Origin: ANME-2 cluster archaeon
GTDB lineage: Archaea > Halobacteriota > Methanosarcinia > Methanosarcinales > Methanocomedenaceae
NCBI GenBank assembly: GCA_023544495.1
Contig: JAMJFV010000100.1
Span: forward strand, 1-7,140
DNA length: 7,140 nucleotides
Reading direction: 5' to 3'
Numbering within the stretch: position 1 is the first letter of the stretch; each line of letters opens with the position of its first letter. Below are positions 1 to 7,000 of this stretch, in pieces. Both the position numbers and the translations under genes were made by a program. Below the pieces are notes generated by a model that saw only the letters and a list, made by a program, of their open reading frames with translations, did no database searches and was not told where the DNA came from.

Positions 1-213
1 GTATGGTGTCATCAATCTCCCGTTGTACTCCTGAACCAATTGTGACTTTTTTGCATCATCGACAAAATGGTTTGATATTTCATTTCCCGATTTTTTGCAT
101 GATTCTTTTGCTTTTTCTATGACACCCTGGAATTTGCGCCACTCTGTATATCCAAGAAGAACCTGTAAATCTCTTGCAAACCAAAACTCAATTTCATCTT
201 CTTCATAATTCAT
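1..213 (-). CDS. dinD: DinD / BRO-N family protein, N-terminal fragment (runs off left edge)
   Basis: The minus strand encodes 71 residues from an ATG at 213-211, open to the window edge. The stretch EFWFARDLQVLLGYTEWRKF (residues 9-28), followed by VIEKAKESCKKSG and HFVD, is the signature N-terminus of DNA-damage-inducible protein D and related BRO-N proteins. These are DNA-associated proteins of poorly known role; E. coli dinD is LexA-controlled. Family members usually have about ten or more residues before the EFWFARDLQ block, including an aromatic-rich stretch. Here only eight precede it, and the upstream DNA instead encodes a transposase remnant that ends at the ATGA overlapping this start. 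No good Shine-Dalgarno site precedes the ATG. The gene has therefore probably lost its true 5' end and promoter and may be a pseudogene. Family assignment is firm; functionality is doubtful. Confidence 0.75.
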   Translation of the reverse strand, partial: MNYEEDEIEFWFARDLQVLLGYTEWRKFQGVIEKAKESCKKSGNEISNHFVDDAKKSQLVQEYNGRLMTPY

Positions 214-450
214 AAGCAAACCAATTCTGGTGTAAATCGCTCATACCAAGATCCATCACTCAATGAACATTCTGATGATTTTTCATAACTACGTTTTAAG
301 CTGGCAAGGCTGTGCTGAAGACGTACACTAAATCCGGTAACTAAGACCCAAAAAAATTACCGGGTCTATTTTGCGTTCACGTATCACCAGTTCGGTTTCG
401 CAGGCAGCCAGGGGTTTTTTAGTGAAAAAATCAGATTTTTTCTGAAAAAT
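210..450 (-). pseudogene. IS4-type transposase N-terminal remnant, frameshifted and truncated
   Basis: On the minus strand one frame (open from about 489) reads KKPLAACETELVIRERKIDP. After a run of seven T (plus-strand A at 350-356) the homology continues one frame over as FFWVLVTGFSVRLQHSLASL, KRSYEKSSE and SLSDGSWYERFTPELV, then stops at TGA 212-210. This is the N-terminal region typical of a group of IS4-type DDE transposases common in methanogens; the block with the catalytic D-D-E residues is absent. The homopolymer run is one base too long (or two too short) to keep one frame. No ATG start is visible in the first frame, and I could not identify a terminal inverted repeat. The element is dead. 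Its 3' part was probably removed when it became joined to the dinD fragment. Family recognition is from memory of motifs and was not searched. Confidence 0.7.
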
Positions 451-500
451 CCTGGGATTTATGAAAAGGTGGAAGGATTTGGGGTGGATTTAAGGGGTAA

Positions 501-690
501 TCCGACAGTCTCAACTATGGATCGGCAACAAAGAAGAATATCACAGGTACTACTATCAGTTTCAAGGTCGATAAAGTGTGGACCATTGAACACGACATTG
601 ATGAAACCACTATTGCTCTTTACAGATACAACAATGGAGAGTGGACCAAGCTGGTGACAGGAAGATTTCTGAGGATTACCTGGATAGTAT
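501..690 (+). pseudogene. C-terminal scrap of a PGF-pre-PGF domain surface protein
   Basis: The plus-strand frame starting after the stop at 498-500 has no start codon. It reads KKNITGTTISFKVDKVW, then IEHDIDETTIALYRYNNGEW and TKLVT, up to about 659. This matches the PGF-pre-PGF domain, which in archaeal surface proteins lies upstream of the PGF-CTERM sorting signal handled by archaeosortase; the typical pattern is a FKV..SW block followed by IDE.TI.L.RY..G.W. The expected continuation, an acidic GEDD-Y-like stretch, appears only in another frame (SEDYLDS at 668-688), suggesting a frameshift near 659-667. No PGF-CTERM or transmembrane tail follows, because the convergent methyltransferase gene begins its 3' end at 690. 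Upstream lies the IS remnant. The scrap is best read as the tail of a surface-protein gene broken by the IS insertion and later decay. Confidence 0.65.
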
Positions 691-1919
691 TATACGATCT
701 TTAATTGGGGGATTGGAATAATAAACTTACCACCCTTTTTTCTATAAGCTTCCTGCTGTTTGAGTATCTCATCTGCAAAATTCCATGCCAGGAGTAGAAC
801 ATAATCGGGCATATCCTCAATTAACTTTGATGTCGGTAATATAGGAAGGTGGTTGCCACCCATATGACGGCCATGTTTGAACTCGTTCATGTCGACTATA
901 TAATCTATTAGATCCTTCCCGATTCCACAATAACTAAAAAATGTAGCAGCTTTAGCGGCTGCTCCATATGCTATTATCGTCTTACCATCCTGCTTCAGGT
1001 CATGCAAAAGCTTGATCAGAGATTCTCTTATTTCATATGCTTGCTTTGCAAAATTCAGATAATAATCGATCTGATCGACCCCTTTATTTGACTCTTCTGC
1101 CAATAGTGACCGTACAGATTCACTTACATTTTCATGACGTTCTACAAATATACGCAATGACCCGCCGTATGTGGGAATACGTTCAACCCGATTCAGGAAA
1201 AGGTCATGCTTTCTAAACAGATTATCTAATGCAGTAACTGAAAAATAACATAGATGCTGGTGATACACAGTATCAAATTCCCGGTCATCAACCAGATCAG
1301 CGATATAATGTACCTCCATTACAGCAACGCCAGTATCTTTTAGTAGTGTATGTATCCCTTCTACAAAACCATTGAGATCCGGAACATGAGCCAGAACATT
1401 ATTGGCAAGGAAAACGTCTGCCATGCGACCTTCTTTCTTCAATTGAACTGCTAAATCACTGTCAAAGAACGTACAAAGGGTTTGGATTCCAGCTTTTTGA
1501 GCAGTTTCGACCGGCCCTTGAGCGGGGTCGATGCCGAGCACCGGAATACCCATTTCAACAAAATTTTTCAGCATGTATCCATCATTACTGGCTGCTTCAA
1601 TAACAAGGTTATCAGAATTGAGTTCTTGTGATTGAATTATTGCCATTGCACTTTTGCGAAAGTGTTCGAGTAATGCCGGTGAAACTGAAGAGAAATATGG
1701 GTAATCTTTAAAAAAAAGAATTTCCGGAGACACAGATTCAGTTATTTGCACTAACCTGCAGTCAGGGCAAAAGACCAGTTCAAGGGGAGCCGTCAATTCT
1801 GGTTCGTCCAGCTGTTCCTTCGTGAGCAGACGATCTGCAAGAGGGGTTTGACCATAATTTAAGATAGATCTGAGCTCACTATTTCCGCAGGAAAAACATG
1901 TTGATGTTGAGTGATTCAT
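690..1919 (-). CDS. class I SAM-dependent sugar C-methyltransferase (TylC3/NovU/TcaB9 type)
   Basis: A 409-residue protein, normal length for the three-part sugar C-methyltransferase family. It transfers a methyl group from SAM to a ring carbon (often C3) of a 4-keto deoxysugar nucleotide in the cytoplasm. The N-terminal zinc-binding domain (Methyltransf_13) has CFSC (C8, C11) and CPDC (C51, C54). The Rossmann core has the SAM motif EAASNDG (108-114), then LGIDPA and ANNVLAHVPD. The C-terminal domain (Methyltransf_14) contains AYGAAAKAATF (317-327) and the ending IPIPQLKIV. By alignment to TcaB9, Y73, H178, Y219 and H222 match known active-site residues, while the acidic position of the usual YHEH motif is Gln221. 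It is the last gene of the rfbF operon, 18 nt after the SDR gene, with AGGAG at 1933-1929 placed 9 nt before the ATG. The exact substrate is not shown; a CDP-sugar is inferred from the operon. Confidence 0.93.
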   Translation of the reverse strand: MNHSTSTCFSCGNSELRSILNYGQTPLADRLLTKEQLDEPELTAPLELVFCPDCRLVQITESVSPEILFFKDYPYFSSVSPALLEHFRKSAMAIIQSQELNSDNLVIEAASNDGYMLKNFVEMGIPVLGIDPAQGPVETAQKAGIQTLCTFFDSDLAVQLKKEGRMADVFLANNVLAHVPDLNGFVEGIHTLLKDTGVAVMEVHYIADLVDDREFDTVYHQHLCYFSVTALDNLFRKHDLFLNRVERIPTYGGSLRIFVERHENVSESVRSLLAEESNKGVDQIDYYLNFAKQAYEIRESLIKLLHDLKQDGKTIIAYGAAAKAATFFSYCGIGKDLIDYIVDMNEFKHGRHMGGNHLPILPTSKLIEDMPDYVLLLAWNFADEILKQQEAYRKKGGKFIIPIPQLKIV

Positions 1920-1928
1920 AATTTAGCT

Positions 1929-1933
1929 CTCCT
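1929..1933 (-). promoter_or_regulatory. Shine-Dalgarno site of the methyltransferase gene
   Basis: AGGAG on the minus strand lies within the 18-nt gap between the SDR stop (1938) and the methyltransferase ATG (1919), 9 nt before the start codon. Confidence 0.7.
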
Positions 1934-1937
1934 GACT

Positions 1938-2975
1938 TCATTCTTTTTCTGTCCACCGGAGGGTATCATCTAAACGACCACTACTTAACAATTGCTTAAT
2001 GTGGTCTATGCGACGGTATCGAGGCCCTTCAAAATCCTCCTGACGCAGTCCGGTTCTCTTATACGCCTCGTACAACTCTTGTGCTCCCAGTCTTGCAGTC
2101 CAGCGAGGTTTGTATTGTGGGAGCGTCTGAGATATTTTATCACATATCACACGATAATTACGCTTATCCGGCTCTGCTCCTTCAGAGTACTCTATTCGAC
2201 TGCCAGGTACGGTTTCTGCAACAATTTCAGCAAGATCACGTACACGATAATTCTCTTCCGTGCGACCGACATTGAACGCCTCATTATGGATCAGATCACG
2301 AGGAGCACCCAGAACAGATAGAAAAGCAAGGGACATATCCTGGATATGTACAATAGGACGCCATGCGGAACCATCGCTTTTCAGAAAAACTTTTCCTGTG
2401 GTAAATGCCCATGCTATCAGGTTGTTCAATACCAGATCAAAACGCAGGCGTGGTGAGACACCATATGCAGTACCGCTTCGCAAGAAAGTCGGGCTGAAAT
2501 CATCATCTGCCAGTTTAGATACGTCCTGTTCAACCAGAACCTTAGATGTGCCATAGGGTGTGACCGGATTAAAGGATGATTTTTCATCCAGCCAATCCTG
2601 AACACCCGCCCCATAATTACTGCATGAGGATGAAAAAATAAAACGTTTAACGCCTACTTTTTTAGCTAATGTTGCAATTCTCACAGACGCCTTATAGTTG
2701 ATCTTTAATGTTAGATCAGGATTCAGGTCACCCAGCGGGTCATTCGATAGACCGGCTAAGTGGATAATAGCATCAAATCCTTTTAAATCATTAGCTTCAA
2801 TATCCCGTATATCTTTTTTTACTTCAGGAAGATCCAGGGTTTCGTTTTCCTGACCATACGTTGACTCTTCATACAGGTTGGTATCGAGTCCTGTTACATC
2901 ATACCCTGCCTTTATTAACATGGGCATCATGACCGTACCCACATAGCCATTATGTCCCGTTACTAATACCCGCAT
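1938..2975 (-). CDS. NAD-dependent SDR sugar-nucleotide epimerase/reductase
   Basis: A 345-residue extended short-chain dehydrogenase starting MRVLVTGHNGYVG at 2975. The Rossmann motif is G7-x-x-G10-x-x-G13, with D31 at the end of the second strand favouring NAD. The catalytic Tyr-Lys pair is in YGTSK (141-145), the active-site serine region is SSSCSNYG (115-122), and a substrate-domain motif WRPIVHIQD lies at 205-213. The frame is open to an upstream ATG at 3044, but that start would overlap rfbF by 65 nt. The 2975 start begins exactly at the family N-terminus and has GGGAG 7 nt upstream. The position that is Asp-Glu or Asp-Lys in 4,6-dehydratases is Cys-Ser here, so a GalE-like epimerase or 4-ketoreductase fits better than a dehydratase. 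Operon position between rfbF and a C-methyltransferase implies a CDP-sugar substrate (inference). Exact reaction unknown. Confidence 0.9.
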   Translation of the reverse strand: MRVLVTGHNGYVGTVMMPMLIKAGYDVTGLDTNLYEESTYGQENETLDLPEVKKDIRDIEANDLKGFDAIIHLAGLSNDPLGDLNPDLTLKINYKASVRIATLAKKVGVKRFIFSSSCSNYGAGVQDWLDEKSSFNPVTPYGTSKVLVEQDVSKLADDDFSPTFLRSGTAYGVSPRLRFDLVLNNLIAWAFTTGKVFLKSDGSAWRPIVHIQDMSLAFLSVLGAPRDLIHNEAFNVGRTEENYRVRDLAEIVAETVPGSRIEYSEGAEPDKRNYRVICDKISQTLPQYKPRWTARLGAQELYEAYKRTGLRQEDFEGPRYRRIDHIKQLLSSGRLDDTLRWTEKE

Positions 2976-2979
2976 ATTC

Positions 2980-3759
2980 TCACTCCCATATTTTCCATGG
3001 TGCATTCCCACTTTGCCAGAGTTTCTCAAGGATATATTTCTCACGTAATGTATCCATACATTGCCAGAAAGATGAGTGCTGATATGCCATTAATTGTCCG
3101 TCTTTAGCCAATCGTTCCAGTGGCTCTTTCTCCCATACTGTATCATCACAATCAATATAATCAAAAACACCAGGCTCAAGAACGAAAAAAGCTCCATTTA
3201 TCCAGCCTTCACCTGTTTGTGGCTTTTCGGTAAATTCTACTATCCGACCCATTTCAATGTCTAGATGGCCGTATCGTGCTTGAGGTCGTACTGCTGTTAG
3301 AGTGGCTAACTTTCCATGGGAACGATGAAATGCCAGAAGGTTGTTAAGATCCACATCAGAGACACCATCTCCCCAGGTTAACATGAATGTCTCATTACCC
3401 AGGTGGGGCGCCAGTCTTTTGATCCTGCCTCCGGTTTGAGTATTTGTTCCTGTATCAATGAGTTTGACCTTCCAATCCGGTTTATATCCATCTTCTACTT
3501 CGATTTTGCCTGACTTAAGATCAATGGTGAGATCACTATTCAAAGAACAAAAGTCCACCATATACTTTTTTATTGCTTCACCTTTATATCCAAGAGCGAT
3601 CACAAATTCATTGAAACCATAATGAGCATAGTGCATCATTATATGCCATAGAATTGGCTTTCCCCCGATTTCTACCAGGGGCTTTGGTCTGATTTCAGTC
3701 TCTTCTGCTAAACGTGTACCATATCCACCGGCCAGTATTGCTACTTTCAATAAAATCAC
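2980..3759 (-). CDS. rfbF: glucose-1-phosphate cytidylyltransferase
   Basis: A protein of about 259 residues, the expected size for RfbF (near 257). It makes CDP-glucose from CTP and glucose-1-phosphate, the entry step to CDP-deoxysugars. Seen in the sequence: the nucleotide-binding LAGGYGTRL (9-17) with the RPKPLVEIGGKPILWHIM segment just after it, the metal-binding WGDGVSD (129-135, D131), TEKP (177-180), INGAFFVL (187-194), a second acidic site in CMDTLREK (D236), and the characteristic ending APWKIWE. The start is ambiguous: GTG at 3759 gives the N-terminus MILLKVAILAGG, while an in-frame TTG at 3750 gives MKVAILAGG, the usual family N-terminus; neither has a strong Shine-Dalgarno site. 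It is the first gene of the three-gene operon. Its TGA (2982-2980) is 4 nt from the next ATG, so translational coupling is likely. Function confidence is high. Confidence 0.95.
   Translation of the reverse strand: MILLKVAILAGGYGTRLAEETEIRPKPLVEIGGKPILWHIMMHYAHYGFNEFVIALGYKGEAIKKYMVDFCSLNSDLTIDLKSGKIEVEDGYKPDWKVKLIDTGTNTQTGGRIKRLAPHLGNETFMLTWGDGVSDVDLNNLLAFHRSHGKLATLTAVRPQARYGHLDIEMGRIVEFTEKPQTGEGWINGAFFVLEPGVFDYIDCDDTVWEKEPLERLAKDGQLMAYQHSSFWQCMDTLREKYILEKLWQSGNAPWKIWE
2983..2987 (-). promoter_or_regulatory. Shine-Dalgarno site of the SDR gene, inside the end of rfbF
   Basis: The minus strand reads GGGAG immediately followed by the rfbF stop TGA and then GAAT before the ATG at 2975. GGAG lies 7 nt from that ATG. 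It decides the SDR start in favour of 2975 over 3044, and its placement in the last codons of rfbF suggests coupled translation. Confidence 0.75.
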
Positions 3760-3820
3760 ATCAAGGAATTTTAATTTTTTTATTTCAATAAGCTCTCGAG
3801 ATAAGATATAGTTGAAGTAG

Positions 3821-3830
3821 TATTTATAAC
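3821..3830 (-). promoter_or_regulatory. candidate archaeal TATA box for the rfbF operon
   Basis: The minus strand reads GTTATAAATA here, close to the archaeal TATA consensus. Transcription would start about 25 nt downstream, near 3796, leaving a leader of roughly 35-45 nt before the GTG or TTG start of rfbF. Assignment rests on archaeal origin and was not tested. Confidence 0.4.
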
Positions 3831-3854
3831 TTATAACCCATGTACTTCAGTCAA

Positions 3855-3911
3855 GGTAAATCATCAGATCGATCTTCTCTACCTGGTTACCAGAAAAAAA
3901 ATGGATTTACC
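3855..3911. repeat. nested inverted-repeat cluster, possible operator
   Basis: The outer arms GGTAAATC (3855-3862) and GATTTACC (3904-3911) are perfect 8-bp inverted repeats. Inside them lie the perfect 10-bp palindrome AGATCGATCT (3866-3875) and the arms CTGGT / ACCAG around one T (3883-3893). The cluster sits just upstream of the candidate rfbF TATA box, between the two divergent promoters, where a shared regulator could bind. It could also simply form a cruciform. Confidence 0.45.
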
Positions 3912-4022
3912 CAATCGATGGTAACGAGGACCTTTATTTTTATTCTGTCAAGATAGTGTGAATAGCTATGACATCATCATTATCATTCTTATAACTATAA
4001 TAATATCTTTTAATGTGGCCAC

Positions 4023-4032
4023 AAATATTTAA
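4023..4032 (+). promoter_or_regulatory. candidate archaeal TATA box for the surface-protein gene
   Basis: AAATATTTAA lies 48 nt before the ATG at 4080. A start of transcription about 25 nt downstream (near 4055) would give a short leader that contains the GGGAG ribosome site at 4067. The surrounding DNA is AT-rich, so other boxes (for example near 3992-4006) are possible. Confidence 0.35.
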
Positions 4033-4066
4033 GTACTAAAGCATAGTATAGATGAGTAATTACTTC

Positions 4067-4071
4067 GGGAG
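4067..4071 (+). promoter_or_regulatory. Shine-Dalgarno site for the surface-protein gene
   Basis: GGGAG ends 8 nt before the ATG at 4080, a good spacing. A weaker AGGGA (4101-4105) lies 7 nt before a second in-frame ATG at 4113. That second start would give a more classic short signal peptide beginning MKKKQAK, so the start remains open between the two. Confidence 0.55.
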
Positions 4072-4079
4072 ATAAATAT

Positions 4080-7000
4080 ATGACAATTTATAAAATTGAA
4101 AGGGATTTGAATATGAAAAAGAAACAGGCGAAAAATAGTCCATTTTTATTTGTATCACTATGTGTTCTTATTATGTTTATTGGATTTACCGCTGTAATTA
4201 GTGCTTCAGGCGAATTAACAAACTTGATTTATCTTTCCAGCACGAATGCAGACATTTCTCAACCTGTTATCTCAGATGATTTTTATGCATCTCCACTTAA
4301 CCAATCGATCTGGACCTTTATTGATCCTCTTGGTGATGCAATACTTAATGTAACAGATAATCATCAGGTATCAATCACTGTCCCTGCTGGTACTTCTCAT
4401 GATGCAGGTAATAATAAGGCATCCCGCATTATGCAATCTGTCGGCAATTCGGACATTAATGTCGAGGTTAAGTTTGAGTCTCCGCTAACCGATAGGTACC
4501 AAATGCAGGGAGTTATTGTTCAACAGGATGATTCCAATTACTTGCGGTTTGAATTTTTCACAGATGGGACTGATATAAGGGTCTATGCAGCAAGTATTTC
4601 AGGTGGAACTGCCACTAAGAAGAGTGATGTTACAATTGACCCTGGTAATCCCTTATATCTCAGAGTAGAACAACAGGAAGATCAGTGGATTCAATCCTAT
4701 TCCTACAATGGTATAAACTGGGTACAAGCTGCTAACTTTAGCCATCCATTAACAGTAACCTCAGTAGGGCCTTTTATAGGGAATGCGGGCAGCTCTCCAC
4801 CGGCCTTCACCGGTCTGATCGATTACTTCTTTAACACTTCTTCTCCGATCATCCCCGAAGATAATGGTACCGATCAGGATCCCCCAATTATTGTAATTCA
4901 CCCGGCGAACCAGAATGTCGCAGTGGACGATACGGCAACTTTCACTGTATTGGCGTCGGGTACTGCACCGTTATCTTATCAGTGGCAGAAGGATGGAGTG
5001 AACATTTCAGGTGCAACGGATGCATCCTATACAACACCCTTAATAAAACAATCAGATAATGGAACTGCATTCAGATGTATAGTTTCAAATGACTTCGGAA
5101 CCGTTACCAGTGATGAAGCAGAGCTTATCCTTGATGCAACTCCACCTACAATCACTGTTTGGTATGGAACTCCCCAGAAATTTGGACAGATAGGTAATCC
5201 CCAACAATGGATAAATATCCTGGGTAATACACATGATCCGTCTGGCATAGCATCGTTGAATTATTCCTTAAATAATGGAATTTCTCAACCCCTTTCTATT
5301 GGGCCTGATGGTTTGCGCCTGCAATCCAATGGTGATTTCAATATTGAAATAGACCATACGAAATTAGATTGTGGCAATAATCAGGTAATCATCAATGCGA
5401 CCGATAGTTTTGGAAATGTTAAGAATGAAACTGTAACAGTCGATTACTCCTGCAATAATACATGGCCGGACACCTACTCCATCAACTGGAGCAGTGTGAC
5501 CAGCATACAGGATCCTGTTCAGGTTGTCGATGGTCTGTGGATCAAAGAGCCAAACAGTATCCGTCCTTCCGTAATCGGGTATGACCGTTTGATTGCTGTC
5601 GGGAATATGACCTGGGATGATTATGAGATCACCGTGCCAATTACTATCAATGAACCATTGGATTCTTCATCGCCCCACGGTCCGAATTTTGGTGTTATTA
5701 TGAGGTGGCAGGGGCACTATGACAGGGACGGAACGCAGCCCAGACCTGGTTGGTGGCCGCTCGGAGCTCTTGGAGTATATATATGGGATTCCCAACTCAA
5801 AGATTACAGGCTGAAAATTATAGGAAATGACATGAAGGTTATCGCGAACGATATGAACGGAAAACATCTGGAAGTTGGCGTTACCTATATGTTCAAGATG
5901 AGAGCCCAGACGATCAATGGTAACACTTACTATTCCCTCAAAGTGTGGGAAGAGAGCACTCCCGAACCTCTCGAGTGGACGATCAGTGGTAATGGTGTGG
6001 CAGGAGAATTGAAACAAGGTTCAGCTTTGCTGGCCAGTCATTATTCCAATGTGAGCTTTGGAGATGTCAATATTACACCGGCACTTTCTACCGGCCCTAT
6101 CATAATCAGCAATGTAGAAACGATAGCAGATGCATCTTCTGCGACGATAAGATGGGACACTGATAAGTTATCGACGAGCGAAGTTGCCTACGGTTCGAGC
6201 AAAGATTATGGGCATGGAAGTGTAGTGAACTCAACACTGGTTACTTCTCATGAAATCACACTGACGGGTCTGAATCCGGGAACTTTATATCATTACCAAA
6301 TAACTTCTACTGATGAAGGGGGTAATCATACAAATACATCTGATCTGACCTTTACTACGTTATCAGCCCCATCAAACATCATCTCAGATGATTTCAGTGC
6401 CTCACCTCTGAATACAACATTGTGGACAAAAATTGATCCAAACAATGATGCCACATTTGAGATGGTAGGGAGCGGTACTTCTGATGCATTGTTAAACATC
6501 GGCATACTTGCTGGTACTTCCCATGATGTATGGGATGGCAGCAATCTGGCCGCCCCACGAATTATGCAATCTGTTAGTGACATGGACTTTGAGATCGAAG
6601 TGAAGTTCGAGTCTCAACTGACCTCCCAATATCAAACGCAGGGAGTCATCATTCAGGAGAATGATTCCGAATTCTTGCGTTTTGATATTTTCACGGATGG
6701 GACTAATATAAGGGTCTATGCAGCAAGTATTTCAGGTGGAACTGACACTACGAAGAGTGATGTTACAATTGACCCTGGTAACCCCTTATATCTTAGAGTA
6801 AAACGACAGGGAGATCTGTGGACGCAATCTTATTCCTATGATGGTATAGACTGGACAACAGCTGCTAACTTCAACCATCCATTAACAGTAACCTCAGTAG
6901 GGCCTTTTATAGGGAATGCGGGCAGCTCTGCGCCAGCTTTCACCGGTCTGATCGATTATTTCTTCAATTCTGCCTCTCCTATTATTCCTGAGGATCCAGA

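Larger units (their letters stand above)
3760..4079. other. divergent intergenic region (320 bp)
   Basis: No coding frame of note on either strand. The region separates the minus-strand sugar operon from the plus-strand surface-protein gene and must hold both promoters. It is very AT-rich at both ends (3760-3835 and 3985-4080). The middle holds a nested inverted-repeat cluster (3855-3911), and a 5-bp dyad TGTCA/TGACA flanks 18 nt at 3946-3973. No tRNA or small-RNA structure was recognised. Confidence 0.8.

Noticed and set aside
334..363. Inverted repeat CCGGTAA / TTACCGG with a 16-nt loop.
   Set aside because: It lies within the transposase coding remnant across the homopolymer run; a 7-bp stem there is probably chance.
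424..451. AT-rich inverted repeats (GAAAAAATC / GATTTTTTC and GATTTTT / AAAAATC) that could be a terminator.
   Set aside because: They fall in the region open in the transposase frame (QKKSDFFTKK), the loops are too small for the longest pairing, and no functional gene ends there.
469..657. A 62-codon plus-strand ORF with an ATG start.
   Set aside because: Its translation resembles nothing, while another frame over the same bases gives the PGF-pre-PGF pattern and the opposite strand just upstream gives transposase sequence. It is a chance frame.
1992..2614. Several ORFs of 60-110 codons overlapping the SDR gene on either strand.
   Set aside because: They overlap a strongly recognised gene in other frames and have no recognisable motifs or ribosome sites.
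3946..3973. TGTCA / TGACA dyad with an 18-nt spacer as a regulator site or mobile-element end.
   Set aside because: Five-base arms in AT-rich DNA are too weak to call, and there are no flanking direct repeats.
5027..6583. Minus-strand ORFs of 73, 116 and 85 codons inside the large surface-protein gene.
   Set aside because: The plus strand is an unbroken, domain-rich frame here; the antisense frames look like shadows of it.
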